Notes: generated by a model from the sequence alone, not told the origin. 64,000 nucleotides of DNA from Aporhodopirellula aestuarii (GCF_023701485.1 NZ_JAMQBK010000008.1:62001-126000); one strand, 5' to 3'; counted from the first letter of the stretch, positions 47,884-57,898 are shown. A program made the numbers and translations.

Positions 47884-50800
47884 ATGGCGGGAATCGGGAT
47901 GCCGACTCCATGTACCAACAAGCGGGTTATGGATGCTAAGTCAACTCCACCGTCAGGCCGACCAATGCATCGAAGTGTTGCGTTGCAGTTGGCCCTCTTC
48001 ACTTCACTGCTGCTGATCGTAACCGGCGGCTTGTTGAGCTTTGTTGGATACAACGTCGCTCAGCGAATGATTCGCGACCAGATCCACAACCGATTGAAAT
48101 CGTTGGCCGACGACCGACGTGCGATGATTCAAGAGTATGTTGATCGCCAAAAAGAACGGGTAGCGTTGGTGGCGAGTCGCACCCGTTTGCGGACTCTGAT
48201 CGATGACTTCCTGCAGGGGAAGGTCAATCAAGCTGAGATGCGTTCGGATACCCAAGGGATCCTTCTCGACGCATTGGCCAGTACCAAAGACTTTCGGGTG
48301 ATTGCGATTGTCGGTACGGACGGCCGCGTACTGACCACCACCGACACCCAGCACGAGCATTTCGACTTTTCGGCATTACCCGCGTTCCAACATTGCCTCA
48401 CGCACTCGACCGGGCTCCTCAGTGAACCGTTTATCGAAGATGGAAGACTGTTAGCTCACCTCTCTGCACCCACAACCAATCGAGACGGTTCTTTGCTGGG
48501 GGTACTGATTGTCATCCTTGACGTCGAACAACTCGAATCGATCTTGGTCAACGTGGCTCGAGATGAGCACTTCGGAACTACAAGCGAACTGCTGCTCGGG
48601 CGACGTGATAAGGATCAAATTCATTATCTGTTGCCCTCTCGCCGTCAGTATAAGCGAACGGCGGAGGCGATGGCGGTGCCGGGAATGGTCGACGCGATCG
48701 AGGGTAAAAGTGGATTCGGGTTGGTCAATTACGACAACGTTCCGGTCCTACTACGCTACGAACCCGTCGAGTTTCAACCGGGCTATCGCTCCTGGGGGTT
48801 GGTGGCAAAGATTGACGTTGCCGAAGCCTATACGCCGCTAGTTCAACTGCGAATCACCCTGTTGGCGTTGCAGGCCGGACTACTGGGGGTCGGATTGCTG
48901 GCGACCTTTTGGTTGGCTCGACGCTTAACTACTCCGGTCCTGAAACTCAATGAGGCAGCCGGCGCACTTTCGACGGGTGACCTGTCCCGTCGTGTTGACG
49001 TCAAGCGTTCGGATGAATTGGGCCAGTTAGCGGATTCGTTCAACCGGATGGCAGCGAACCTGCAGGAGCTGAACTCTGAATTGGAGCGAAAGGTTGCTGA
49101 CCGAACACAAGAATTGAAATCAGCCCATGATCAGGCCCAATTGGCGAATCGGGCCAAAGGTGACTTCCTGGCAAACATGAGTCACGAGATTCGAACACCG
49201 CTCAATGCGATCATCGGACTTACCGAAGTGGTGATGCGGACGGATCTTGATGAAACCCAACGTGATTATCTAGGGACGGTCGTGGATTCCGCCGAGTCGC
49301 TGTTGGGAATCATCAATGACATTCTCGACTTCTCCAAGATTGAAGCAGGCAAGCTGCACTTGGAGCATGTGCCGTTTAATTTGCACGACACGGTCGGCGA
49401 CACGCTTAAGTCGCTTGCCGTCCGGGCACAAAAAACAGGAATTGAGTTGGTCTGTTTTGTCGACCCCGAGATTCCCTCGGTGTTGCTCGGTGACCCAACA
49501 CGATTGCGACAAATCATCACCAACCTTGTTGCCAACGCGATCAAGTTCACCCATGACGGCGAAGTTGTGGTCAGGGTTGTCGCCGATCCGATAGCGGACC
49601 TGAATGACAATGAGGGCACTGATCACGGCCGAGATTCGAGCGTCGGCCCGGAGAACGACCGTCGCACGATGCAACGTGTTCTGTTCTCGGTTCGCGACAC
49701 CGGCATCGGGATCGCGCCGGACAAAGTCGAGCGACTGTTTGAGGCCTTTGAACAAGGCGATGCGTCGACAGCCCGTCAGTTTGGTGGAACCGGACTCGGC
49801 TTGAGCATTTGCATGAGATTGGTTAAGTCGATGCAGGGCCAGATCAGAGTCGAAAGCACACGCGGTCAAGGCAGCACGTTCTCGTTTACGGCATGTTTTG
49901 GCGTGCCCGAATCGGCGCCCGACAAGCCACGCAAGTTGGGGCTTCCACTGGAACAGATGCGCGTTCTGATTGTCGACGACAACGAGACGAATCGGAAAAT
50001 TCTACAAGAGGTCACGTTGGCCAAGCGGATGCGACCCGTCTTGGCAGATTCGGCGCAGGCGGCGATCGCGGTCATGCAACAGGCGTGGGACCAGAACGAT
50101 CCAATTCGTTTGGTTCTCTCCGATGTCATGATGCCCGGTAGCGACGGCTTCGATTTGGCTCAGATGATTCGTCGCGACGCACGCTTTGACGACGTCGAAA
50201 TCATCTTTTTGACATCCGCTGGTCACCGCGGGGATCTCGCCCGCTGCAAAAATCTCCGCGTTGCCGCGAGATTGATGAAGCCGGTCAAGCAGTCGGAATT
50301 GTATGAGGTCATGGTGCGCACGCTCGGAATCGATTTCGATAGCTTGGAAGGGAGAATTCAGCTTGTACCAGAGTCGATTCCGGAACTGCGTCCGCTTCGT
50401 ATTTTGCTGGCCGAAGACAGCGTCGCAAACCAGAAAGTCGCTCTTGCGATCTTAAACGAACGTGGCCACACCGTGGTGACCGCTGGCAATGGGCGTCACG
50501 CCATCGAATTGTTGGACGCGCAAGATTTCGATGTTGTTTTGATGGACGTGCAGATGCCAGAGATGGATGGATTGCAGGCCACCGCCGAGATTCGCAGGAG
50601 TGAAGAGGGCACGGGGCATCACCAACAGATCATCGCGATGACAGCGGAAGCGATGATGGGTGATCGCGAAAAATGTCTGGCGGCCGGCATGGACGATTAC
50701 GTGACGAAACCGGTGCGCAAGACGGAACTCTTCGCGGCGTTGCAACGTGTCGTCGAAGTAGCTCCTCGCTGCGTTCTCCCTCATGATCAACAGCCGCAAT

Positions 50801-51270
50801 CAACGCTGGTTACCGCAAGCGAGAAGCTTTCGGCTGCAAACGTCCCGGAATCTACAGTTTCAGCAGATCAGGAAACACAACGCGTGGACTGGTCGTGGAC
50901 GTTGAAACAGGTGAACGATAATCATGAAGTTCTTCACGAAATCGTTGAGTCGTATGTGGAGGAGATACGCGACAATCTGAGCGAGCTGCCACAATGCATC
51001 GCGGCAGAACAGACTGTGGAAGTCAAACGGCGAGCACACATGCTAGCTGGAGCGATGCGGATGTTCGGTGCCGACGACCAATTTCGGCTGGCGCGAGAAC
51101 TAGAAAGCCTGGCAGCCGGTGGAGTGCTCACGGGAGCCGAGACTCTGTGCAGCGAAGTCGATGATTCGATTCAGTTGGTCCTACCTGAACTAGAAGGTTT
51201 TCTAGCCAGAGGAATCATTGCCGCCGCAGATGCCGAATCTAGGAAGGAAACATGTGATTCCGATGTTTGA
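47884..51270 (+). CDS. Hybrid sensor histidine kinase with two receivers and an HPt domain
   Basis: A 1128-residue BarA-like phosphorelay protein. Order: transmembrane helix (about 33-54), large extracellular sensor of the double-Cache kind, second helix (about 325-345), HAMP, kinase H-box (SHEIRTPLNA, H434), HATPase (GTGLGLSI), receiver 1 (D747 in SDVMMPG), receiver 2 (D888 in MDVQMPEMDG), and HPt with H1052 (RRAHMLAGAM). All four phosphotransfer sites are intact, so phosphate could travel within the protein and on to a partner regulator. The start may be the ATG at 47884 or one of the Mets at 47929/47965. The receiver-phosphatase gene follows by 60 bp. Confidence 0.93.
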   Translation: MAGIGMPTPCTNKRVMDAKSTPPSGRPMHRSVALQLALFTSLLLIVTGGLLSFVGYNVAQRMIRDQIHNRLKSLADDRRAMIQEYVDRQKERVALVASRTRLRTLIDDFLQGKVNQAEMRSDTQGILLDALASTKDFRVIAIVGTDGRVLTTTDTQHEHFDFSALPAFQHCLTHSTGLLSEPFIEDGRLLAHLSAPTTNRDGSLLGVLIVILDVEQLESILVNVARDEHFGTTSELLLGRRDKDQIHYLLPSRRQYKRTAEAMAVPGMVDAIEGKSGFGLVNYDNVPVLLRYEPVEFQPGYRSWGLVAKIDVAEAYTPLVQLRITLLALQAGLLGVGLLATFWLARRLTTPVLKLNEAAGALSTGDLSRRVDVKRSDELGQLADSFNRMAANLQELNSELERKVADRTQELKSAHDQAQLANRAKGDFLANMSHEIRTPLNAIIGLTEVVMRTDLDETQRDYLGTVVDSAESLLGIINDILDFSKIEAGKLHLEHVPFNLHDTVGDTLKSLAVRAQKTGIELVCFVDPEIPSVLLGDPTRLRQIITNLVANAIKFTHDGEVVVRVVADPIADLNDNEGTDHGRDSSVGPENDRRTMQRVLFSVRDTGIGIAPDKVERLFEAFEQGDASTARQFGGTGLGLSICMRLVKSMQGQIRVESTRGQGSTFSFTACFGVPESAPDKPRKLGLPLEQMRVLIVDDNETNRKILQEVTLAKRMRPVLADSAQAAIAVMQQAWDQNDPIRLVLSDVMMPGSDGFDLAQMIRRDARFDDVEIIFLTSAGHRGDLARCKNLRVAARLMKPVKQSELYEVMVRTLGIDFDSLEGRIQLVPESIPELRPLRILLAEDSVANQKVALAILNERGHTVVTAGNGRHAIELLDAQDFDVVLMDVQMPEMDGLQATAEIRRSEEGTGHHQQIIAMTAEAMMGDREKCLAAGMDDYVTKPVRKTELFAALQRVVEVAPRCVLPHDQQPQSTLVTASEKLSAANVPESTVSADQETQRVDWSWTLKQVNDNHEVLHEIVESYVEEIRDNLSELPQCIAAEQTVEVKRRAHMLAGAMRMFGADDQFRLARELESLAAGGVLTGAETLCSEVDDSIQLVLPELEGFLARGIIAAADAESRKETCDSDV

Positions 51271-51330
51271 CTGAAGCCAACGATCCGGACTGAGACTAGA
51301 TTCGTAACACCCACCCTGGGGGACAAGAAG

Positions 51331-52482
51331 ATGGTGACAAAAATGCGGGAGCAACAAGAAGCACCCCTGGAGGTCTTGGTCGTTGAAGACAGCATTGCGT
51401 TTGCAAAATTGGTGATCGCGCTGCTCCGTAACGGACTCTCAACGCCGCACAACGTCCGCCATGTCGAAAGGGTCGCTCACGGCGTGGACGTGCTTCATGA
51501 ATTCAACCAAGACCTCGTAATTCTCGACATGCACCTGCCCGACGCGAGTGGGCTGGATACATTCGAAGCCATCTACGGGGCCGGCCCTGATGTCCCGATT
51601 GTGATTCTCAGCAGCGACGATACCGAAGAATTGGCGATGGAGGCCGTCCGCCGCGGCGCGCAAGATTACTTGATCAAAGGTGCGGATGACCCCAGCAAGC
51701 TGATGCGATCGATCCGATTTGCGATCGAACGAAAGAAGCGGCTGCACGCCGAAAGTGAATTGGAAGCGGCCCGACAAATTCAACAATCACTGCTGCCCAA
51801 TAGCAGTCCGGTGATGAAGGGGTTCGATACCCACGGAGCGATGTTTCCCGCCGTGGAGACGTCTGGCGACTACTTCGACTTTATTGTTCCCTTGCCTTCC
51901 ATCCCCGGAGATGTCAATGGCATCGCGGTGGGAGACGTTTCCGGACACGGGCTGGGGGCTGCGATGATGATGGCCCAGACCCGAGGCTGCTTGCACTCCT
52001 TTGCGATGGTGGAATCGGATCTTGGTCGAGTCTTGGAATTGACCAACGAGGTGTTAGTGCGAAATCGCAATGAGCACTTGGTAACGTTGCTTTTCGGCTA
52101 CATCGATCCAGAAAGCAATCGCTTTACTTATGCATCGGCGGGCCATCAAGGCTGGCATTTTTCGCCCGCGAATGGATTCACCGAGTTGGAGAGCACCGGG
52201 ATGCTTTTGGGGGCGGAACGGCCGGGCAAGTGGGGGACCGAGTACTCGCCTGAGTTACAGGTGGGCGATTTTCTAATCATCATGACCGACGGGATTACCG
52301 AGGCGATGTCGCCGACAGGCGAAATGTTTGGCGAGGAGCGTTTCGCAGAGTTCATCCGCGAGCATCGAGATCGCTCGGCGGAACAAATTGTCAATCTTTT
52401 ACGAAAGCATCTCTACAGCTTCACCGAAGGTCACAGCCAACAAGACGACATGACGATGGTGATCATCAAGGTCACTCGGTGA
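51331..52482 (+). CDS. Receiver-domain SpoIIE/RsbU-type serine phosphatase
   Basis: A 383-residue protein. Residues about 13-125 are a receiver (VVEDS, D in LVILDMHLPD, K in YLIKG), followed by a short helical linker (ESELEAARQIQQSLLP) and a PP2C/SpoIIE domain (ETSGDYFDF, VGDVSGHGLGAAM, MTDGITEA, SQQDDMTMV). It is the layout of RsbU-like phosphatases that dephosphorylate anti-anti-sigma proteins. Lying 60 bp after the hybrid kinase, it is the natural output, with the HPt domain able to pass phosphate to this receiver. Confidence 0.93.
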   Translation: MVTKMREQQEAPLEVLVVEDSIAFAKLVIALLRNGLSTPHNVRHVERVAHGVDVLHEFNQDLVILDMHLPDASGLDTFEAIYGAGPDVPIVILSSDDTEELAMEAVRRGAQDYLIKGADDPSKLMRSIRFAIERKKRLHAESELEAARQIQQSLLPNSSPVMKGFDTHGAMFPAVETSGDYFDFIVPLPSIPGDVNGIAVGDVSGHGLGAAMMMAQTRGCLHSFAMVESDLGRVLELTNEVLVRNRNEHLVTLLFGYIDPESNRFTYASAGHQGWHFSPANGFTELESTGMLLGAERPGKWGTEYSPELQVGDFLIIMTDGITEAMSPTGEMFGEERFAEFIREHRDRSAEQIVNLLRKHLYSFTEGHSQQDDMTMVIIKVTR

Positions 52483-52577
52483 GGCGAACTGTTCGGCAGA
52501 AACGTGGCGCGGCAACTGCGTACTGAAGTAAAATCGTCTTGCTCGTTATCCGCAGTTTTGCCGCGGATGGAAATTTG

Positions 52578-52896
52578 TCAATCAGATTCGTTCCGTGAGT
52601 CCGTTCGAGGCGTTCTCGACGCGATGAGCAGGGAAACGCCGCAGAGAAACGCGAGGATCCCGAATCCGCCGAGCAAGTAGATTCAATTTAACGCGATTTG
52701 CGCAAGAGTGGCGGGCTTCGTGTTCACGTTCGCGGATTCGAAAAGTTCGGGGCCGACGATTTTTTGTCAATGGCATCGAATCGGCAGATTGCCCTGCCGT
52801 CGGGGGCGCCGCCGTACGAAGTTCGAAATAAGCCAACGCGGCGAACACCGTCATTGCCAAGCCCAACAACAACGCCAACGCTCCCAGAATCTTCAT
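52578..52896 (-). pseudogene. Decayed two-helix membrane protein gene
   Basis: The frame from the ATG at 52896 starts MKILGALALLLGLAMTVFAA, a good membrane helix, but turns to Arg-rich residues after an A6 run near 52767. In the other frame the same DNA reads VGPELFESANVNTKPATLAQ, then ALN, a TGA where Trp would fit, and YLLGGFGILAFLCGVSLLI, a second membrane helix ending NESD. One extra A plus one Trp-to-stop change would restore a roughly 105-residue two-helix protein. I read it as a pseudogene; sequencing error at the A run is an alternative for the first change. Confidence 0.6.
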
Positions 52897-53367
52897 CGCA
52901 ATTTAGTTCGGTAGTGTGCCGGACACGAGTGGGTAGTCGTCAACAAGTGTCGACTTCACGGAATGTTTGGGCCGGATAAAGTCCACGGTGAGCGAATCGC
53001 GACGACGCATTATTGTCTGTAACGATTGACTGCCCCCTTCGGTGAAACGCATGGTTTGCAGCGATTTCAACTCGGAAGGAAGTCGAGAAAAACGGTGCTG
53101 TCGACGACCAATCATCTCAGATCACGCCCGCTTGAGCGGAGACAGCCGCGATGATGCCTCGAACAAAACAGGAGCGTTGGCAATAACGGGGACGATCGTG
53201 AGGTTTGATATTGGCGGTTCGTAACCATTGGTCCTAAATCGGTGCTCCGAACGCGAATCAAAATCAAGCCGGAGAACGACTGCCGAAGGCGGGCGACGGT
53301 GAAGAATTGCCCATTGCAAATCTTCCCGATCTTCGCCACCCCTTGTTACGGCTTCAGTTATCCAACG
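52897..53367. other. Intergenic region, no gene recognised
   Basis: About 470 bp between two minus-strand genes hold only short frames (for example 70 residues at 52903-53115) without signal, motif or convincing composition. No repeat recognised. Confidence 0.4.
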
Positions 53368-53799
53368 TCATTGGTCGGCGCCACGCTCCCGAAGAAGTGC
53401 GATTTCAGCTTGTAATCGTGAGGCTTTGGCAAGCAAAGCGTCCTGCTGAAGTGCGGTGCCATCGCCGACACGCTGACGCGTCCAGTCCTCGATCCGCTTC
53501 ATGTTGGAAACAACTTTTTCCAAAATTGCGATGCGATCAGCAGGTTGATTTGACATTTCAAGCTCAGCGTCAAGCAAGTCATTTTCGGCGGCAATGACGA
53601 GGCCTATTTCCGTATTCCCGACTTTGTAGGATGCTTCGATGGCCGCAAGACGCTGCCGCAGTGCGTCACGTCTTTCGGTTAGTAGTTCGCGAAGTTTGCT
53701 ATCAGGAGCCACCGCGTTGGTATCAGCTTTCGTGAAGGCGGTCAGCCCGATGCATGCGGCCAAAATAACGAAAGCGGTGACTAACATTCGGATCGACAT
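53368..53799 (-). CDS. Secreted small coiled-coil protein
   Basis: A 143-residue protein with an N-terminal signal or anchor (MLVTAFVILAACIGLTAF) followed by almost continuous amphipathic helix (LRELLTERRDALRQRLAAIE, then LLDAELEMSN and LQAEIALLRERG). The pattern resembles isolated helical-hairpin fragments of TolC-like proteins that are common as orphans in planctomycetes. Predicted to act in the periplasm; function unknown. Confidence 0.65.
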   Translation of the reverse strand: MSIRMLVTAFVILAACIGLTAFTKADTNAVAPDSKLRELLTERRDALRQRLAAIEASYKVGNTEIGLVIAAENDLLDAELEMSNQPADRIAILEKVVSNMKRIEDWTRQRVGDGTALQQDALLAKASRLQAEIALLRERGADQ

Positions 53800-54249
53800 A
53801 AGAGTTTCCTGGTGAGATTCTGTAATTCAGACGCAAAGGGTGCCAATCACCGAAGCCGCACGCATGACTCGGACCCGAACCGACTGACCGGACCACCATC
53901 CTTCGTGTGCATGTTACAGTTCCACATTCTACACGTCTTCGTGCTCTCTTGGAGTCAATCGATCGCGCAACATCGCTCCAGGGAAGAATCAGCCACAGAG
54001 GACACGGAGAGCACCGAGTTGAGGTGGGACAGGAGTCTCTGTGCCCTCGGTGGCAAAATCAGCCTCGCCCAATTTCAGCGGGAGTACCGCAAACCCACAC
54101 TCAAAAACACGATGAACGTCGATCGTCCATCCGATCATGCGGTGCGACAGTTCATCTCATTCCGGCCTTTGTGCTCTTCGCGGTTGTCAAATCAAAGAAC
54201 GGTAGATGGTATCGATCGCCGATCGGCTGCATCCCTGCGATTGCCGTGA
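53800..54249. other. Intergenic region with a degenerate hairpin
   Basis: The region contains GCCACAGAGGACACGGAGAG (about 53992) and CTCTGTGCCCTCGGTGGC (about 54036), which pair as an imperfect hairpin, plus the blocks shared with 47.2-47.7 kb. Frames on the plus strand reflect the repeat and are not called. Confidence 0.45.
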
Positions 54250-54732
54250 CTAGTTGTCAAAGGGCTGGCTTGTCGACGCGTCAGCAGAATCGGTCGAGTT
54301 CTTAGGTTTGGCTTTCTTTGACGGAAGCTTGACGATGAGATACTGCGTCGAGTTCGTGCCCAGCACCTTGATGTCGGCAGCGACTGGATCGAGTCCTTCG
54401 ATTGCAAATGTCAGTTGATGCTTCCCCTCAGGAAGAACGAATACGGGCTTGATGTCCCACGTGCCAACCATCGCATGCCCAACAAACTCGCCATCAATGG
54501 AAATGCGGATTGGGCGTATATCGTCCGCTGGACCAACAATGTCACCGATACGAATCATCGGCGATTGCGAGCGGCCCATGCCTCCCATGCCGCCACCCAT
54601 CATTTGGTGCGAATGAGGCGTGATGAAGACGATATGAAGAGTCGAATGTCCAGTCGGAACAGGATCGTCGGCAAGACCCATGACAGGGAGGAATGCCAAA
54701 AATGCAAGACAGGCGGGAAGGGAGCGAATCAT
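54250..54732 (-). CDS. Secreted hypothetical protein
   Basis: A 160-residue protein with a signal peptide (MIRSLPACLAFLAFLPVMGLADD). A Met/Gly-rich stretch (HSHQMMGGGMGGMGRSQ) might bind metal. The rest looks like a beta-rich PEGA-like fold (IRISIDGEFVGHAMVG then VLPEGKHQLTFAIEG) and a Lys/Ser-rich tail. The ATG at 54732 starts the signal peptide. Function unknown. Confidence 0.65.
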   Translation of the reverse strand: MIRSLPACLAFLAFLPVMGLADDPVPTGHSTLHIVFITPHSHQMMGGGMGGMGRSQSPMIRIGDIVGPADDIRPIRISIDGEFVGHAMVGTWDIKPVFVLPEGKHQLTFAIEGLDPVAADIKVLGTNSTQYLIVKLPSKKAKPKNSTDSADASTSQPFDN

Positions 54733-54852
54733 AGCGTCTCCATATTCGGTGTCAGTCGAGGTCGGATTACAGTCGCTTAATGGTAGCAATTACGGGGAGG
54801 CGACGAGAGATTTTGATTGTCAAAACGGCCGCAAGCTCGCAGCGGAGGCATG

Positions 54853-55341
54853 TCAAGGTTGAGAGCTGTCGTCTCCCCGTTCGGGTAAAACGGCAACGTG
54901 GTGACGAGTGGTCCATGCAACCCAACCAACATAGACGCCGATTGCGACAAATAGAAACACCGACCAAAAGTAGGCGGACGGCAAACGGTCGGTGAAAGCA
55001 TTGGAGACAACCGGAACAGTCCCAATCCAAGCAATTTTTGCCGCGTTGATCGCGGCAGTTGCGAAAAACATCATCGTTGCACTCGCAAGAAGCCTTGGTG
55101 ACGGGCGCCAAAGATACAACAGCAAGAAATTTGCGGGAAACAGAGCCAGTCCGGCCGTCCAACCGAATCGTGGCATAAACCACAATCGGACTGAAGGCAC
55201 GGCAGTGGCTGCCAACGAAACGAGAAAGAGAACGCAAAGCGAGGAGGCAATCGCCGCAATATCGAGGCGTCGAACACAGACTTGCGTGATGTCCGAAGCC
55301 TCGAGTGCGACGCGAGGATGCTCGTACGGATTCGGAGTCAT
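54853..55341 (-). CDS. Small integral membrane protein with NPYxxP start
   Basis: A 162-residue protein opening MTPNPYEHPRVALEASD, the planctomycete NPYxxP leader, with four hydrophobic segments (roughly 30-50, 60-80, 85-105 and 120-145). The ATG at 55341 begins the leader; a longer frame upstream lacks it. Function unknown. Confidence 0.7.
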   Translation of the reverse strand: MTPNPYEHPRVALEASDITQVCVRRLDIAAIASSLCVLFLVSLAATAVPSVRLWFMPRFGWTAGLALFPANFLLLYLWRPSPRLLASATMMFFATAAINAAKIAWIGTVPVVSNAFTDRLPSAYFWSVFLFVAIGVYVGWVAWTTRHHVAVLPERGDDSSQP

Positions 55342-55533
55342 AGGTTTCAATCGGAGGACGGTAGCGATGCGCGTGCAGCGGCGGTTGACGTGGGAGCTGA
55401 CGAAAACTGCGACCACCTCAACCCGCGTCAGCGGGCGGCGGGCGTTAGGCTTCCAATTGCAAGCATGACTTTACCGCCGTTCCCTTGCATGCGAATTCTA
55501 TCCGCCGTCTGGAAGCGAGTGATCAGGTATGAT

Positions 55534-55950
55534 TCAGCGGTTGTCCGCGACGTTTCCCCCACGCATTGGAGTGTACCCGACAAGCCAGTAGTTCATCAGA
55601 TCACCGGGTCGAATGTCGGCGTCGGGTGAAGCGGGAAACAGGATGGTGAACCGCATTGTTTCGTGCTTTTTTGCCCGATTCAGTGAGGCGGTGTCGATCT
55701 TGCCATAATATCGCTCCACTTCGAGCTTCAGGAGGCGTGTGTCGCTCAAAACCTCAACCGGTGTGACGGACACGATACGGAGGCGAATGTTGTGAGCATG
55801 TGAGGCTTGGTTCGGAACACCGGGAACAACTCTCGGTGTGGATTCAGTGTGCGAGTCTGTGGGAGGCGTGCCCCAAGCAACGTATCCGACGGGGACAAGA
55901 AGGATGGCAAGCGAAAGCGAAGCTTGATAAAGGCTCTTGCGTAAAGTCAT
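55534..55950 (-). CDS. Small exported hypothetical protein
   Basis: A 138-residue protein with an N-terminal hydrophobic helix (SLYQASLSLAILLVPVGYVAWG) and a soluble, probably beta-rich domain (RLRIVSVTPVEVLSDTRLL, then YYGKIDTASL and RPGDLMNYWLVGY). The ATG at 55950 was chosen for the signal. It lies 26 bp downstream of the small zinc-binding gene and may be cotranscribed. Confidence 0.6.
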   Translation of the reverse strand: MTLRKSLYQASLSLAILLVPVGYVAWGTPPTDSHTESTPRVVPGVPNQASHAHNIRLRIVSVTPVEVLSDTRLLKLEVERYYGKIDTASLNRAKKHETMRFTILFPASPDADIRPGDLMNYWLVGYTPMRGGNVADNR

Positions 55951-55976
55951 GACTATTCTTTCGTCGATTGAATCTT

Positions 55977-56192
55977 TCAATAGGTTTTTTGATGCTCAGG
56001 CGTGCATTTGCCACACCATGAAGCGTCTTGGACGGTGATTCCCGTGTTGGACCCGCCATCGAAAATTGCGCTAGGTGTCTTCTTGCCGTATCCCAGAAAC
56101 AGAACGTGACACTTACGGTGAGCCAGGCAGATTGCACGTCCACAGAACTTGCACACGGCTCGAGCGTCATCGTCGCACGTAAAGCACTTCAT
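55977..56192 (-). CDS. Small zinc-finger protein (B-box/DUF2180-like)
   Basis: A 71-residue protein with MKCFTCDDDARAVCKFCGRA, then CLAHRKCH, and a late pair CGKC. These Cys and His residues would bind two zinc ions in the manner of B-box-like cytoplasmic zinc fingers. It has no membrane helix. It is followed at 26 bp by the exported protein above. Confidence 0.7.
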   Translation of the reverse strand: MKCFTCDDDARAVCKFCGRAICLAHRKCHVLFLGYGKKTPSAIFDGGSNTGITVQDASWCGKCTPEHQKTY

Positions 56193-56695
56193 GGAGTCGC
56201 CGAGGGGGAAATGGGAATGGATTTCAATCGGATGTCCAAGAAAATCTCACCGGTTGGCGGCGGTGCTAGGTTGATACCCGTGGTGCGATAGCACCTCGTT
56301 TGCCATCACCAGCGACGTCTATTAGAGAGGGTGGGCGAGGCGATGTCCAATTTCGTTGTTGTGCTCGGCGTTCGTTATGGGGCCAGCGGGCGGGAGCTGC
56401 TTTTGAATAGGGAGCGGAAAAGCGGGCACGATTGCTGTTCGAAACCGAATCGCGAACCAACTTGAAACTGTGCCGTTCCCAAACCCGTTTCCGCTAGAGC
56501 ATTTCCATTTTTGTCGTAGCCACCGTCGCCCGACGGTGGACCACGTTCTGGCGAACGTAGCTACCTTTGAAAACCTACGTCATTTACAGAAACGCTCTAG
56601 CCAGTCGGCGACGTGGCTCGAAAGAACCCTGACCCGTTCGATTGATCCGTCGTGATGCATGGATCAATGCCATGCAGCCGGCACTATCGCGAACG
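56193..56695. other. Intergenic region with a MITE-like element
   Basis: About 500 bp between two minus-strand genes. The first 300 bp show nothing I can name (a CTGTTCGAAACC stretch near 56440 is not part of a tRNA fold). The CTAGAGC-bounded element at 56494-56600 occupies much of the rest. Confidence 0.5.
56494..56600. repeat. MITE-like element bounded by CTAGAGC termini, second copy
   Basis: A 107-bp element starts CTAGAGCATTTC and ends GAAACGCTCTAG. Its inner part contains GTAGCCACCGTCGCCCGACG, then a GTGG arm. It shares termini, but not core sequence, with the element at 1300-1392. Confidence 0.75.
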
Positions 56696-57613
56696 CTAAC
56701 TTTGTCGAGGTATCGCGCCGCAGGCTTGGAACATTTCAAGGGCTTGGGTGGTTTCGGCGACATCATGGACGCGGAGCAGGTGTGCTCCGGCGGCGGCCGC
56801 GGCGAGAGAGACGGCGAGTGTTCCTGCCAGCGGATTGAACTGATGCGAAGACGTCCCGGCGGCTGAAGCTTCGGCGAGTGACGCGAGTTGTTTGCGGATA
56901 AAACCCTTCCGCGAATGTCCGATGAGGCAGACGCAGCCCAGGTCGATGAAACGCGGGATTCCGCGGACGAGTTCGAGGTTGTGAGCGTGTGTTTTGCCAA
57001 AACCGATGCCTGGGTCGAGGCAGATGTTTGCTTGTTCGATGCCCGACGCCAAACACGCATCACGACGAGCGATCAGATAGTCGCGGATTTCTTCGACAAC
57101 GTTTTGGTAGGTCGGAGCGTCTTGCATCGTCTGTGGCGTGCCTTGCATGTGCATGACGCAAACGCCGACTCCGGTTCGTTTGACGAGATCGGCCATTTCC
57201 GGATCGCCTTCGAGGCCTGTGATGTCGTTGACAATCTCGGCTCCCGCGGAAATCGCCGCCTCCGCCACAATCGCTTTGCTGGAATCGATGCTGATCGGGA
57301 TCGTGAGTTGCTGTGCGAGTTTCTCGATCACCGGTACGACACGCGCCGACTCAGTCGCTGCGTCGACAGGAGTGCTGTACGGACGCGTGCTTTCACCACC
57401 GATGTCGATGATGTCGGCCCCGTCAGCTTGCATTTGCAGCCCGGCGGAGACCGCGGCGTTGATCCTCGGTTGGTCGTCGTCGGATTCCTGGTCATAGAAT
57501 CTTCCGCCATCGGAAAAGCTATCGGGGGTGACATTGAGGATCCCCATCACCCGCGGGCGGTCGCCGATGGTGATCGTGCGGCGGGAGGTTTTCCAAACAA
57601 GAGGAGACGACAT
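56696..57613 (-). CDS. folP: Dihydropteroate synthase
   Basis: A 305-residue enzyme of folate synthesis that joins p-aminobenzoate to hydroxymethyldihydropterin diphosphate. The diagnostic motifs ILNVTPDSFSDGG, GADIIDIGGESTRP, PISIDSSKA, EIVNDITG, DPGIGFGKTHAHN and IGHSRKGF are all present. The ATG at 57613 precedes VWKTSRRTITIGDRPRVMG. It is a different, canonical form compared with the divergent DHPS-like protein at 17538. Confidence 0.96.
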   Translation of the reverse strand: MSSPLVWKTSRRTITIGDRPRVMGILNVTPDSFSDGGRFYDQESDDDQPRINAAVSAGLQMQADGADIIDIGGESTRPYSTPVDAATESARVVPVIEKLAQQLTIPISIDSSKAIVAEAAISAGAEIVNDITGLEGDPEMADLVKRTGVGVCVMHMQGTPQTMQDAPTYQNVVEEIRDYLIARRDACLASGIEQANICLDPGIGFGKTHAHNLELVRGIPRFIDLGCVCLIGHSRKGFIRKQLASLAEASAAGTSSHQFNPLAGTLAVSLAAAAAGAHLLRVHDVAETTQALEMFQACGAIPRQS

Positions 57614-57898
57614 GACGGAGTATTGGATGGTGGTTGGTAAGGATTGCGTTGGATATCCGAGGCAATTTTGTCGCTGAGGGGCGGAATATTACGGATAGGT
57701 GAAGAATAAGCGGGAGTTCCGAACAGGGTAATTTGTAACGGATGGGGCGTGTTGGGGTCTGCGGGGGAGCTGGACTAAGCCGGCAGGGCTCAAGTGTCGA
57801 TTCCAGCGGTGTGGGTTGAACGGATTAACCCTTCATACGGCTGCCGGATCGGAACCGCACCGCAAGTAATACGTATCTGTAGAAGGATCTCAATCGTG

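Noticed and set aside
56430-56460. tRNA-like CTGTTCGAAACC stretch
   Set aside because: No acceptor stem, D-arm or anticodon arm can be placed around it.
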